From Betaproteobacteria bacterium (GTDB lineage Bacteria; Pseudomonadota; Gammaproteobacteria; Burkholderiales; Rhodocyclaceae): a stretch of 64,000 nucleotides of DNA. A program made the position numbers and the translations under genes. Shown one piece after another: positions 33,361-41,625 of the stretch; position 1 is the first letter of the stretch; every line of letters begins with the position of its first letter. The stretch lies in contig JADJXY010000001.1 of assembly GCA_016720065.1 (NCBI GenBank), positions 393,501 through 457,500 of the forward strand, read 5' to 3'. A model generated the notes under the pieces. That model was given only the letters and a program-made list of their open reading frames with translations, was not told the DNA's origin and made no database searches.

Positions 33361-33451
33361 AGCGCGTGCCATCTGGCCCGTATGATGCGGGTCATGGGCA
33401 AAAGTTCCTGCTGAGGCGAGAATTTTTCGCATCAACTTTTTTAGGATTGCC

Positions 33452-34456
33452 ATGAGCCTTTCCGGACGATTTCCTGCCATCCGCATGCGTCGCATGCGCC
33501 GCGATGATTTCTCCCGCCGCCTGATGCGGGAGTCGGTATTGACCGCCAACGATTTCATATATCCGGTCTTCGTCCTGGAGGGCGACGGACGCGTCGAAAA
33601 AGTGGCGTCCATGCCCGGCGTCGAGCGCCAGTCCCTGGATGGCTTGCTGCGGACCGCGGAGCGGGCGGTTTCCCTGGGCATCCCGGCCATCGCTCTTTTT
33701 CCGGTCATCGATCCGTCCCTGAAGTCCCTGGACGCAGAGGAGGCTTACAATCCCGCCGGCCTGGTGCCCCGGGTGGTCAAGGCCCTCAAGCGTGCCTTTC
33801 CTGATCTGGGCGTCATCACCGACGTGGCCCTCGACCCCTACACCAGTCACGGTCAGGATGGCCTCATCGACGCGAGCGGCTACGTGCTCAATGACGAAAC
33901 CCTGGAGGTTCTGGCCAGGCAGGCTCTCTGCCATGCGGAAGCCGGTGCCGACGTGGTGGCGCCGTCGGACATGATGGACGGCCGCATCGGCCGCATCCGC
34001 GACGACTTGAACGCGGCCGGCCAGATCCATACCCGCATCCTGGCTTACTCCGCCAAGTACGCGTCGAGCTTCTACGGCCCCTTCCGCGATGCGGTCGGCT
34101 CTGCGGCCAATCTGGGCAAAGGCAACAAGTCCACCTACCAGATGGACCCGGCCAATAGCGACGAGGCCCTGCGGGAAGTGGCCCTCGATCTGCAGGAGGG
34201 CGCTGACATGGTCATGGTCAAGCCCGGCATGCCCTACCTGGACATCGTGCGCCGGGTGAAGGACCAGTTCGGAGTGCCGACCTACGCTTATCAAGTGAGC
34301 GGCGAATACGCCATGCTGAAGGCCGCCGCCCAGAACGGCTGGCTGGACGAAGAAGCGTGCATGCTGGAAAGCCTGCTTGCCTTCAAGCGGGCCGGTGCCG
34401 ACGGTATCCTGACCTACTTTGCCCTGGACGCCGCGCAGGCGCTGCAAGGGCGTTGA
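33452..34456 (+). CDS. hemB: Delta-aminolevulinic acid dehydratase (porphobilinogen synthase)
   Basis: 334 residues; condenses two 5-aminolevulinates in heme synthesis. The active-site Lys segments are 'YQVSGEYAM' and 'MVMVKPGMPYLD' plus 'ILAYSAKYASSFYGPFRDA'. The metal site reads 'DVALDPYTSHGQDG' instead of the Cys-rich zinc form, so this is the magnesium-type enzyme. The ATG has AGGA five bases upstream. It converges on slmA with a 2-bp gap and no terminator. Confidence 0.96.
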   Translation: MSLSGRFPAIRMRRMRRDDFSRRLMRESVLTANDFIYPVFVLEGDGRVEKVASMPGVERQSLDGLLRTAERAVSLGIPAIALFPVIDPSLKSLDAEEAYNPAGLVPRVVKALKRAFPDLGVITDVALDPYTSHGQDGLIDASGYVLNDETLEVLARQALCHAEAGADVVAPSDMMDGRIGRIRDDLNAAGQIHTRILAYSAKYASSFYGPFRDAVGSAANLGKGNKSTYQMDPANSDEALREVALDLQEGADMVMVKPGMPYLDIVRRVKDQFGVPTYAYQVSGEYAMLKAAAQNGWLDEEACMLESLLAFKRAGADGILTYFALDAAQALQGR

Positions 34457-34458
34457 GC

Positions 34459-35067
34459 CTATGCCCCCGGCAGGCCGGACTGGGAAAGGCAGGCGAAGTA
34501 AAGCATGGGCCACTGCTGCGGCCATTGTGCCAGAGGTTCGCGGTTGAAGCCGCTGCGGGCGTACTGCTCCCAGCGGCCTACGGCGTAGCAGCGCAATAGG
34601 TTGGCGAGGGCGCCGAAGTCGGCGTCGGGTTTGAGGTTTTCCTGGGTGGCGGCGATGCGCAGGGATTGCTTCAGGGCGGCTTCCAGTTTGTCCAGCAAAG
34701 CATTGATGCGACCCTGGAGGCGTTCGTGCTCGCCCACCAGGGCGTCGCCGATGAGCACCCGGGTCATGCCGCGGTTTTTCTGGGCAAAGCGCAGCAGGAG
34801 AGCCAGAGTCTGTTCGATCTGCTTGAGTCCCTCGCTTTCGTCGCGGGTGATCTGATTGACGACGCCAAGCAGGCTCTGTTCGATGAATTCGATCAGGCCC
34901 TCGAACATCTGCGCTTTGCTGGCAAAGTGGCGGTAGAGGGCCGCTTCGGAACAGTCCAGCCGGGCGGCCAGGGCCGCGGTGGTGATCTTCTCACCGCGAG
35001 GGTTTTCCAGCATTTCGGCCAGGGTTTGCAGGATTTGCAAACGACGTTCGCCGGGTTTATGCGCCAT
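34459..35067 (-). CDS. slmA: Nucleoid occlusion factor SlmA (TetR-like)
   Basis: 202 residues. The N-terminal TetR-type HTH 'ITTAALAARLDCSEAALYRHFASKAQMFEGLIEFIE' (residues about 28-63) matches SlmA closely, followed by 'MTRVLIGDALVGEHERLQGRIN', also characteristic. SlmA binds specific sites over the chromosome and blocks FtsZ assembly. ATG 35067 gives the normal length. Confidence 0.88.
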   Translation of the reverse strand: MAHKPGERRLQILQTLAEMLENPRGEKITTAALAARLDCSEAALYRHFASKAQMFEGLIEFIEQSLLGVVNQITRDESEGLKQIEQTLALLLRFAQKNRGMTRVLIGDALVGEHERLQGRINALLDKLEAALKQSLRIAATQENLKPDADFGALANLLRCYAVGRWEQYARSGFNREPLAQWPQQWPMLYFACLSQSGLPGA

Positions 35068-35099
35068 GGCCTCTCCTCCCCTCGTGGAATTTGCGCAGA

Positions 35100-35744
35100 T
35101 TATAGTCGTGTCGCCCCGCGGCACAAGTCACGCACGGAGCGGACTTTCCTATCCACGAAGGGCGGCCGGCGTAAGTCAGCGCTTACCCACACGGTCTTCA
35201 TGCCCAGGCGCTTGGCTGTGACCAGGTTGGCCAGGGTGTCCTCGACCAGGATGCAACGGCTGGGGTGAAGTCCCTCGGCCCGCAGCAGGGTGCGGAAGCC
35301 TGCCGGGTCCGGCTTGGGCCGAAAACGCAAGTTCTCCACCGCGTAGACGGCATCCACCAGGCGGTCCAGGCGGGTCAGCGCCAGCACCGCCTCGGTGTAG
35401 TGGCGTGGTGCGTTGGAAAAGACAATCTTGCGCCCCGGCAGGCGCCTCAGGGCTGCGCGCACGGCGGGGTCGAACCGTACCATGGCCGGCAGATCGGGAA
35501 AGCGGTGGGTCTCCCGCAGGAAATGGCGCGGGTCGGTGCCGTGGTGGCGGACCAGGCCCAGAAGGGTGGCGCCGTAGCGTACCCAGTAATCCTGCCGGAT
35601 GCGGGTCGCCTCGTCGCTATCGACGCCCAGGTGGCGCTCGATGTATTCGCGCATCGAGCGATTGATGTGGGGAAAGATGTGGGGCGTGGCGTCGTGCAGG
35701 GTGTTGTCGAGATCGAAGAGCCAGACCGGCCCGCCCGGTACCAT
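35100..35744 (-). CDS. HAD-family pyrimidine 5'-nucleotidase
   Basis: 214 residues with all four HAD motifs: 'FDLDNTLHDAT' (I), 'IVFSNAP' (II), 'RFRPKPDP' Lys (III) and 'ILVEDTLANL' (IV). It belongs to the SdhF-like nucleotidase group, which removes phosphate from small metabolites such as pyrimidine nucleotides. The ATG overlaps the argB stop, and argB-HAD-slmA is a recurring order in betaproteobacteria. Confidence 0.88.
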   Translation of the reverse strand: MVPGGPVWLFDLDNTLHDATPHIFPHINRSMREYIERHLGVDSDEATRIRQDYWVRYGATLLGLVRHHGTDPRHFLRETHRFPDLPAMVRFDPAVRAALRRLPGRKIVFSNAPRHYTEAVLALTRLDRLVDAVYAVENLRFRPKPDPAGFRTLLRAEGLHPSRCILVEDTLANLVTAKRLGMKTVWVSADLRRPPFVDRKVRSVRDLCRGATRL

Positions 35745-36631
35745 CAGCGCGACTTGATCATGGTGCCGACGCCGTGGTCGGTGAGAATTTCCAGAAGCAG
35801 GGCATGTTCGACCCGGCCGTCGATGATGTGCACGCCCTTGACGCCGTTGCGGGCGGCATCGAGGGCCGAGGCGATCTTGGGCAGCATGCCACCGGACAGG
35901 GTGCCGTCGGCCACCATGTCGTCGATTTCCTTGGGGGTGATGCCGGTGAGCAGGTTGCCGGCCTTGTCCAGGACGCCCGGAGTATTGGTGAGCAGGACGA
36001 GCTTTTCCGCCTTCAGCACTTCGGCGATCTTGCCGGCCACCACGTCGGCGTTGATGTTGTAGGTCTCGCCGTCCTTGCCGACACCGATGGGCGCGATGAC
36101 CGGGATGAAGGCGCCCCTGTCCAGGTGGTCGATGAGCGAAGGGTCGATCTGTGTGATCTCGCCGACCTGTCCCACGTCGATGAGGTCGCCGGGGTTGTCC
36201 TTGTTCTCGAGCAGCAGTTTCTTGGCGCGGATGCAGTTGCCGTCCTTGCCGGTGAGGCCAACGGCCTTGCCGCCGTGCTGGTTGATGAGATTGACGACAT
36301 CCTTGTTCACCTGGCCGCCCAGAACCATCTCGACGACTTCCATGGTTTCGGCGTCGGTGACGCGCATGCCCTGGATGAATTCACCCTTCTTGCCGACCCG
36401 GGCGAGGAGGTTTTCGATCTGGGGGCCCCCGCCGTGGACGACGACGATGTTGAAGCCGATCAATTCCAGCAGCACCACGTCCCGGGCGAAGCAGTTCTTG
36501 AGGTGCTCGTCGATCATGGCGTTGCCGCCGTACTTCACGACGATGGTCTTGCCGTGGAAACGCTTGATGTAGGGCAGGGCTTCGGCCAGGACGGCGGCCT
36601 TGGTGCCGGGGGAAAGGGTGTCGAGACTCAT
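35744..36631 (-). CDS. argB: Acetylglutamate kinase
   Basis: 295 residues; phosphorylates N-acetylglutamate in arginine synthesis. Landmarks: 'IVVKYGGNAM' (ATP), 'VVVHGGGPQIENLL' (substrate) and 'NINADVVAGKIAEVLKAEKLVLLTNTPG'-type region (residues about 190-217). The C-terminal 'GTLSGGMLPKI' is present. The N-terminal extension before 'EALPYIKRF' suggests an arginine-inhibitable type; this is inference. Confidence 0.96.
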   Translation of the reverse strand: MSLDTLSPGTKAAVLAEALPYIKRFHGKTIVVKYGGNAMIDEHLKNCFARDVVLLELIGFNIVVVHGGGPQIENLLARVGKKGEFIQGMRVTDAETMEVVEMVLGGQVNKDVVNLINQHGGKAVGLTGKDGNCIRAKKLLLENKDNPGDLIDVGQVGEITQIDPSLIDHLDRGAFIPVIAPIGVGKDGETYNINADVVAGKIAEVLKAEKLVLLTNTPGVLDKAGNLLTGITPKEIDDMVADGTLSGGMLPKIASALDAARNGVKGVHIIDGRVEHALLLEILTDHGVGTMIKSR

Positions 36632-36725
36632 GGCAGGCTCCGGAGGAAGTCGCGGCAGATTTTACAAAGAAAAGGCGGTGGGCAGGGTTGGGACTGAGGG
36701 AGTGCGCGGGAAGTAAGGGGACTAC

Positions 36726-37202
36726 TCATGGCATGGGGCCGCTGGGGGTGAGTGCTTGCGCGGACTGTCGCTGCGGCAGCGCGAGGATGGCGTCGCGGTT
36801 GCTCCAGGAGAAGCAACGCGCCGCTGCAGCCTGCCAGGGCATCCAGATCCAATCCCGGTGCTCCGCAGCGGCAATTCTGGGAGAAAGGCGTTCCGGCAGG
36901 GCGAGGGAAAAAACGTGTTCGACGTTCTCGGTGATTCCGGGGGCATAGCGCTGGCGCCAATGGGGAAAGATTTCGTAGCGGTGGTTGAGTTGCCAGTCGC
37001 GCAGTTCGTACAGGGCGGTGTCGAAACCCGTTTCCTCGAGGACTTCGCGCCGGGCGGTTGCGGCCAGAGCTTCCTGCCCTTCCCGGCTTCCGGTCACGGA
37101 CTGCCAGTAGCCGGGGTGCGCGGCGCGCTCCAGGAGGAGGACGTCGAGCTTGACGGTATGAAGGACGACGAGGACCGAGACCGGCTGCTTGTAGGGGCTC
37201 AT
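36726..37202 (-). CDS. nudB: Dihydroneopterin triphosphate diphosphatase
   Basis: 158 residues with a complete Nudix box (starting 'GSREGQEALAATARREVLEETG') and the NudB-specific 'LLLERAAHPGYWQSVTGS' and 'NVEHVFSLALP'. It removes pyrophosphate from dihydroneopterin triphosphate in folate synthesis. Its ATG overlaps the barstar stop by four bases. aspS-nudB proximity is a known arrangement. Confidence 0.92.
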   Translation of the reverse strand: MSPYKQPVSVLVVLHTVKLDVLLLERAAHPGYWQSVTGSREGQEALAATARREVLEETGFDTALYELRDWQLNHRYEIFPHWRQRYAPGITENVEHVFSLALPERLSPRIAAAEHRDWIWMPWQAAAARCFSWSNRDAILALPQRQSAQALTPSGPMP

Positions 37203-37624
37203 CCCCGCGGCGGGTCGGGTAGTTCCGCGTCGGCATCGACCAGAATCCAGAAGGGCTGGCCAGCGCTCCTGCGCTCATCGGCGGCGCCGGCCAGGACTTC
37301 CAGGAAGGTCGAGAAATCGTGCGGGTGGGCGCGGCGCCAGGACTCGGCTCCGGTGATGAGGAGCATCTGGGCGCCGACCGGTTGCCAGTCGGGATCGCCC
37401 AGGCAATCGGCCAGGGCATCAAAATTGGCGCCGTACCATGGGGGGAAATCGAGGCTCTTTCCCAGGGCGACAAGGCATTCCCGGCTGGCGCGCAGGCCCT
37501 TCAGGTCGGCACGATGGAGCGTGAATCCGCTGGTGCCGGCCTGGCTGATTAGGGCATCCACGCCTGAAGCAGGCAGGCGATAGACGCCGTTGCGCGATGG
37601 GTTCGAAGGCAGGATTGGCGTCAT
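37199..37624 (-). CDS. Barstar-family RNase inhibitor
   Basis: 141 residues. The core 'LDFPPWYGANFDALADCLGD' is the barstar signature (Trp-Tyr-Gly-x-Asn-x-Asp-Ala-Leu). An N-terminal strand 'FTLHRADLKGL' and C-terminal 'SFTFLEVLAG'-like helix (here 'DFSTFLEVLAG') complete the fold. It lies 7 bp after a secreted barnase-like RNase and should protect the producing cell. The ATG at 37624 was picked within a much longer frame because it begins the family-length protein. Confidence 0.88.
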   Translation of the reverse strand: MTPILPSNPSRNGVYRLPASGVDALISQAGTSGFTLHRADLKGLRASRECLVALGKSLDFPPWYGANFDALADCLGDPDWQPVGAQMLLITGAESWRRAHPHDFSTFLEVLAGAADERRSAGQPFWILVDADAELPDPPRG

Positions 37625-37631
37625 GGCGAGC

Positions 37632-37985
37632 TCATTCGCGTATGCGGCGGAAACTCTGGTAATGGTCTTCGGTGTAGTAATACTCGCCGCTGCTTCCGGC
37701 GACGATGCGGCGGGCGCCGCGCGTCCGGCTGCCGGGGGTCTGCACCGTATATTCGCGGTAGTAGCCGCGCGGGCGAAGGGGGAGGAGGCGTTCGAAATTG
37801 CGGAAGACGACACCATCCCGGCGGTAGGGGTAGGGCCCGCCCTGTTTGACCAGGGCGAGGGTCTGCCGGGCTTCGATGGGCAGGTCGGCGGCCGCAATCC
37901 AGTCCGTGCCCGACTCGCGAGCCAGACCAAGCGCACTCCCGATCGCCAGCCAGAGGACGAGCAGGAGGCGCAACCCGGCAGCCAT
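37632..37985 (-). CDS. Secreted barnase-like (N1/T1-type) ribonuclease
   Basis: 117 residues with a signal peptide ('LRLLLVLWLAIGSALG') and a small guanyl-preferring RNase domain. Likely catalytic positions are Glu in 'VFRNFERLLP', Arg in 'YYREYTV' and His in 'YYTEDHYQSFRRI'. It sits directly upstream of its barstar partner inside the aspS-nudB gene run. It may act in nutrient scavenging or as an antibacterial toxin. Confidence 0.87.
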   Translation of the reverse strand: MAAGLRLLLVLWLAIGSALGLARESGTDWIAAADLPIEARQTLALVKQGGPYPYRRDGVVFRNFERLLPLRPRGYYREYTVQTPGSRTRGARRIVAGSSGEYYYTEDHYQSFRRIRE

Positions 37986-37995
37986 TGGCGGTGCT

Positions 37996-39798
37996 TTACG
38001 CCTGGGGCGTGACTTCCACCTGGGTCTCGAGCTTCTGACGCAGGCGGATGTGCAGTTCGCGCAGTTGCTTCTCGTCGACGCCGGAGGGGGCGTCGGTGAG
38101 CAGGCACTGGGCGCGCTGGGTCTTGGGGAAGGCGATGACGTCGCGGATGGATTCGGCCCCGGTCATCATGGTGACGATGCGGTCGAGGCCGAAGGCCAGG
38201 CCGCCGTGGGGCGGGGCGCCGTACTTCAGGGCGTCGAGGAGGAAGCCGAACTTGGCCTGTTGCTCCTCGGGCCCGATGGCCAGGGCCTTGAAGACGGTTT
38301 CCTGAACGTCGGCGCGGTGGATACGCACCGAGCCGCCGCCCAGTTCCCAGCCGTTCAGCGCCAGATCGTAGGCCTTGGCCAGGCACTTGCCGGGATCGCT
38401 CGTCAGCAGATCCATGTGCTCGTCCTTGGGGCTGGTGAAGGGGTGGTGGCAGGCGGTCCAGCGCTTGGATTCGTCGTCGTATTCGAACATGGGGAAATCG
38501 ACGACCCACAGCGGTGCCCACTTGGCGCCGGTGACGAAGCCCTTTTCGTGGCCGATCTTGATGCGCAGCGCCCCAAGGGCGTCGTTGACGATCTTGGCCT
38601 TGTCGGCGCCGAAGAAGATGAGGTCGCCGGACTGGGCGCCGGTGCGCTCGATGACCGTGCGCAGCGAGGCTTCGGACAAGTTCTTGACGATGGGCGACTG
38701 GAGGCCGGTTTCATTGATCTGGGTGACGTCGTTGACCTTGATGTAGGCCAGGCCCTTGGCGCCATAGATGCCGACGAACTGGGTGTAGGCGTCGATTTCG
38801 CCGCGGGTCAGAGCGGTGCCGCCCGGGATGCGCATGGCGGCGATGCGGCCGCCTTCGCTGTTGGCGACGCCGGCGAAGACCTTGAAGGCGACGCCCTTGA
38901 AGGCGTCGGTGACTTCGGTCAGCTCCAGGGTGACGCGCAAATCCGGCTTGTCCGAGCCGAAGCGGTGCATGGCTTCGGCGTAGGTCATGCGCGGGAATTG
39001 CGGGAGATCGACGTCGATGGCTTCCTTGAAGACACGGCGGATCAACTGCTCCATCAGGGCGGTGATTTCGGCCTCGCCCATGAACGAGGTTTCGATATCG
39101 ACCTGGGTGAATTCCGGCTGGCGGTCGGCGCGCAAGTCTTCGTCACGGAAGCACTTGGTGATCTGGTAGTAGCGGTCGTAGCCGGCCACCATCAGCAGCT
39201 GTTTGAAGAGCTGGGGCGACTGCGGCAGGGCGAAGAATTGGCCGGGATGCACGCGGGACGGCACCAGATAATCGCGGGCACCTTCCGGGGTGGACTTGGT
39301 GAGCATCGGCGTTTCGACGTCGATGAAGCCGTTGTCGTCGAGGAAGCGGCGAAAGGCGCGGGCCGTCTTGTAACGCAGCATCAGGTTGTTCTGCATCTGC
39401 GGGCGGCGCAGGTCGATGACGCGGTGGGTCAGGCGCACGTTTTCGGAGAGATTTTCCTCATCCAACTGGAACGGGGGGGTGACGGACGGGTTGAGGACCT
39501 CGATCTCGTGGCAGAGCACTTCGATTTCGCCGGAAGCGAGGTTGGCATTGGTGGTGCCGGCCGGCCGGGGGCGCACCTTGCCGGTGATCTTGAGACAGAA
39601 CTCGTTGCGCACGGACTCGGCGATCTTGAAGGCGTCGGCCCGGTCCGGATCACAGACCACCTGGGCCAGGCCCTCGCGGTCCCGCAGGTCGATGAAGATC
39701 ACGCCCCCGTGGTCGCGGCGGCGATGGGCCCAGCCGCAAAGGGTGACGATCTGGCCGTCGAGGGTGGCGTTGAGTTGTCCGCAGTAGTGGCTACGCAT
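37996..39798 (-). CDS. aspS: Aspartyl-tRNA synthetase
   Basis: 600 residues, bacterial class IIb type with OB-fold anticodon domain (about 1-110), catalytic core and the GAD insertion domain (about 290-410). Motif 2 'CFRDEDLRADRQPEFTQ' and motif 3 'AFGLDRI' are present. It is probably non-discriminating or discriminating depending on the gatABC status, which cannot be seen here. The start overlaps the DUF502 stop by eight bases. Confidence 0.97.
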   Translation of the reverse strand: MRSHYCGQLNATLDGQIVTLCGWAHRRRDHGGVIFIDLRDREGLAQVVCDPDRADAFKIAESVRNEFCLKITGKVRPRPAGTTNANLASGEIEVLCHEIEVLNPSVTPPFQLDEENLSENVRLTHRVIDLRRPQMQNNLMLRYKTARAFRRFLDDNGFIDVETPMLTKSTPEGARDYLVPSRVHPGQFFALPQSPQLFKQLLMVAGYDRYYQITKCFRDEDLRADRQPEFTQVDIETSFMGEAEITALMEQLIRRVFKEAIDVDLPQFPRMTYAEAMHRFGSDKPDLRVTLELTEVTDAFKGVAFKVFAGVANSEGGRIAAMRIPGGTALTRGEIDAYTQFVGIYGAKGLAYIKVNDVTQINETGLQSPIVKNLSEASLRTVIERTGAQSGDLIFFGADKAKIVNDALGALRIKIGHEKGFVTGAKWAPLWVVDFPMFEYDDESKRWTACHHPFTSPKDEHMDLLTSDPGKCLAKAYDLALNGWELGGGSVRIHRADVQETVFKALAIGPEEQQAKFGFLLDALKYGAPPHGGLAFGLDRIVTMMTGAESIRDVIAFPKTQRAQCLLTDAPSGVDEKQLRELHIRLRQKLETQVEVTPQA

Positions 39799-40450
39799 GA
39801 AGCTGTTCCGTTTTCAGTTGGGGTTTCGTTGCGCGATGGGGCGGCGGAGGGGCCACGACGCCCATCGAAATGATGTATTTGAGGGCTTCGTCGACGGTCA
39901 TGTCGAGCTCGACGACGCTGGAGGCCGGCATCATGAGGAAGAAGCCGGAGGTGGGGTTGGGGGTCGTCGGCACATAGACGCTGACGTAATCGCCGCCCAG
40001 GTGGTTGCGCACGTCGCCCCCCGGCTGCCCGGTAAGGAAGGCTATGGTCCAGCTGCCTTCCCGCGGGTACTGAACCAGCAGGGCCTTGCGGAAGGCATTG
40101 CCGTTGGGCGCGAAAAGAGTGTCGGAAACCTGCTTGACGCTGTTGTAGACCGAATTGACCACCGGGATGCGGGCCAAAAGCTTTTCCCACCAGGACACCA
40201 GCTTTTGCCCGATGAAGTTTGTCGCCAAGAACCCGGTCAGGAGGATCATGAGCAGGGTCAGGAGCGCGCCAGCCCCGGGGATCATGAAGCCTACGAGCTG
40301 CTGGGGGTGGAAGGCGGTCGGCAAGAGACGCAGGGATTGGTCCAGCGTATTGACGATCACCGACAGCACCCAGGCCGTGATGACCAGGGGAACCCAGATC
40401 ACCAGCCCGGTGATGAACCAGCGTTTGATCAATTGGCGGCGCACGCGCAA
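39791..40450 (-). CDS. DUF502 membrane protein
   Basis: 219 residues with two transmembrane helices (about 12-32 and 58-80) and the conserved 'IPVVNSVYNSVKQVSDTLF' block of DUF502 proteins. A C-terminal soluble part has 'VYVPTTPNPTSGFFLMMP'. The function is unknown. The start is TTG 40450 or GTG 40444; either overlaps fmdB. It is commonly found beside aspS. Confidence 0.88.
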   Translation of the reverse strand: MRVRRQLIKRWFITGLVIWVPLVITAWVLSVIVNTLDQSLRLLPTAFHPQQLVGFMIPGAGALLTLLMILLTGFLATNFIGQKLVSWWEKLLARIPVVNSVYNSVKQVSDTLFAPNGNAFRKALLVQYPREGSWTIAFLTGQPGGDVRNHLGGDYVSVYVPTTPNPTSGFFLMMPASSVVELDMTVDEALKYIISMGVVAPPPPHRATKPQLKTEQLHA

Positions 40451-40704
40451 GCTCCAGTGCCGCCCTGGCAGGGGGGCGCACTTTCAGGCTTGGTTTCTGC
40501 GGGTTTTGCGGGGGGCGAAGAATTGCCTTTGAAGTCGGTGGCGTACCATCCGCTTCCCTTCAACTGGAAGCCGGCCGCAGACAACAGCTTTTGATAAGCA
40601 CTGGCGTTGCACTGAGGGCAGACGGTCAGCACGGGGTCACTCAATTTCTGCAGGTGTTCCTTCTGGAAACCACAGGCGTCGCAGCGATATTCGTAGATCG
40701 GCAT
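40429..40704 (-). CDS. FmdB-family zinc-ribbon protein
   Basis: 91 residues. The N-terminal 'MPIYEYRCDACGFQ' with a second Cys pair in 'VLTVCPQCNASAYQK' forms the CxxC...CxxC zinc ribbon of FmdB regulatory-protein-like proteins. The C-terminus is Pro/Ala/Cys-rich ('GTGACACAAN'). The ORF is upstream of, and overlaps, the DUF502 gene. Confidence 0.9.
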   Translation of the reverse strand: MPIYEYRCDACGFQKEHLQKLSDPVLTVCPQCNASAYQKLLSAAGFQLKGSGWYATDFKGNSSPPAKPAETKPESAPPCQGGTGACACAAN

Positions 40705-40761
40705 GGGAATCCTCCAAAACCTTGAATTATAACCGATCGTTATCGTGTGCTGACGGTCCGG

Positions 40762-41625
40762 TCAGCGAATCGTGTCCAGGTAATACGCGGTGAGAGGTGC
40801 TCCCCACACCAGGGCAATCAGCCCGGCGGCGGCAAGATACGGGCCGAAAGGAATGGGGACCTGGCGACCGTGCCGGGCAAAAAAGATGAGCGACAGTCCA
40901 ACCAGCGCACCCACCAGGGACGACAACAGGATCACTACAGGCAGCAGCTGCCAACCCAGCCATGCGCCAATCGCGGCAAGCAGCTTGAAGTCCCCGAAAC
41001 CCATGCCTTCCTTGCCCGTGGCCAGCCGGAAGAGCCAATAGACCGACCAGAGCGAGAGATAGCCTGCCATTGCACCGATCACTGCCGATTGAAGGTCCGT
41101 GAAGGTACCGAACAGGTTGAAAGCGAGGCCCAGCCACACGAGGGGGAGGGTAATGCCGTCCGGGAGAAGTTGGGTGTCGAAATCAATGAGCGACAAGGCA
41201 ATCAGGGCCCAGAGCAGCGCCAGGGCTCCCAGGGTGGGCCATGGCGCCCCGAAGTGCCATGCGAGGCCGGCGGAACCGAGTGCAGTGAAGGCTTCGACCA
41301 GGGGGTAGCGGACAGAAATCGGGCTGCGGCAGGCCGAGCACCTGCGGCCGAGGAGGAGGTAGCTCAGAACCGGAATGTTCTCCAGCGCCGTGATGGCATG
41401 ACCACAGCTCGGGCAGCGGGAGCGGGGCCGAACGAGGTCGAAGGGCGCGTCGTCGGGGAGCCGAGTAGCCATTGCGTCGGAGCCGGCTTGCAATTCGGCA
41501 CACTGCGCTGCCCACTCCCGCTCCAGCATGCGCGGCAGGCGGTGAGCGACGACATTGAGGAAGCTGCCCACGCACAGGCCGAGCAGCCCCGCTACCGCGG
41601 CCAAGCCGCCCGGAGTTTCCAGCAT
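40762..41625 (-). CDS. pilD: Prepilin leader peptidase / N-methyltransferase
   Basis: 287 residues with about eight transmembrane helices. The cytoplasmic zinc site has two Cys pairs ('CPSCGHAI', 'CSACRSPI'). The two catalytic Asp are in 'LSLIDFDTQLLPD' and 'GMGFGDFKLLAAIG'. It cleaves and methylates type IV prepilins. It is the only prepilin peptidase in the window, so it likely serves both the PilBC system and the MSHA pilins. Its start overlaps the pilC stop. Confidence 0.95.
   Translation of the reverse strand: MLETPGGLAAVAGLLGLCVGSFLNVVAHRLPRMLEREWAAQCAELQAGSDAMATRLPDDAPFDLVRPRSRCPSCGHAITALENIPVLSYLLLGRRCSACRSPISVRYPLVEAFTALGSAGLAWHFGAPWPTLGALALLWALIALSLIDFDTQLLPDGITLPLVWLGLAFNLFGTFTDLQSAVIGAMAGYLSLWSVYWLFRLATGKEGMGFGDFKLLAAIGAWLGWQLLPVVILLSSLVGALVGLSLIFFARHGRQVPIPFGPYLAAAGLIALVWGAPLTAYYLDTIR

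Noticed and set aside
33276..33430. 4.5S (SRP) or 6S RNA
   Set aside because: The GGAAGGA-type SRP tetraloop region and the 6S central bubble are absent, and the hairpin arrangement differs.
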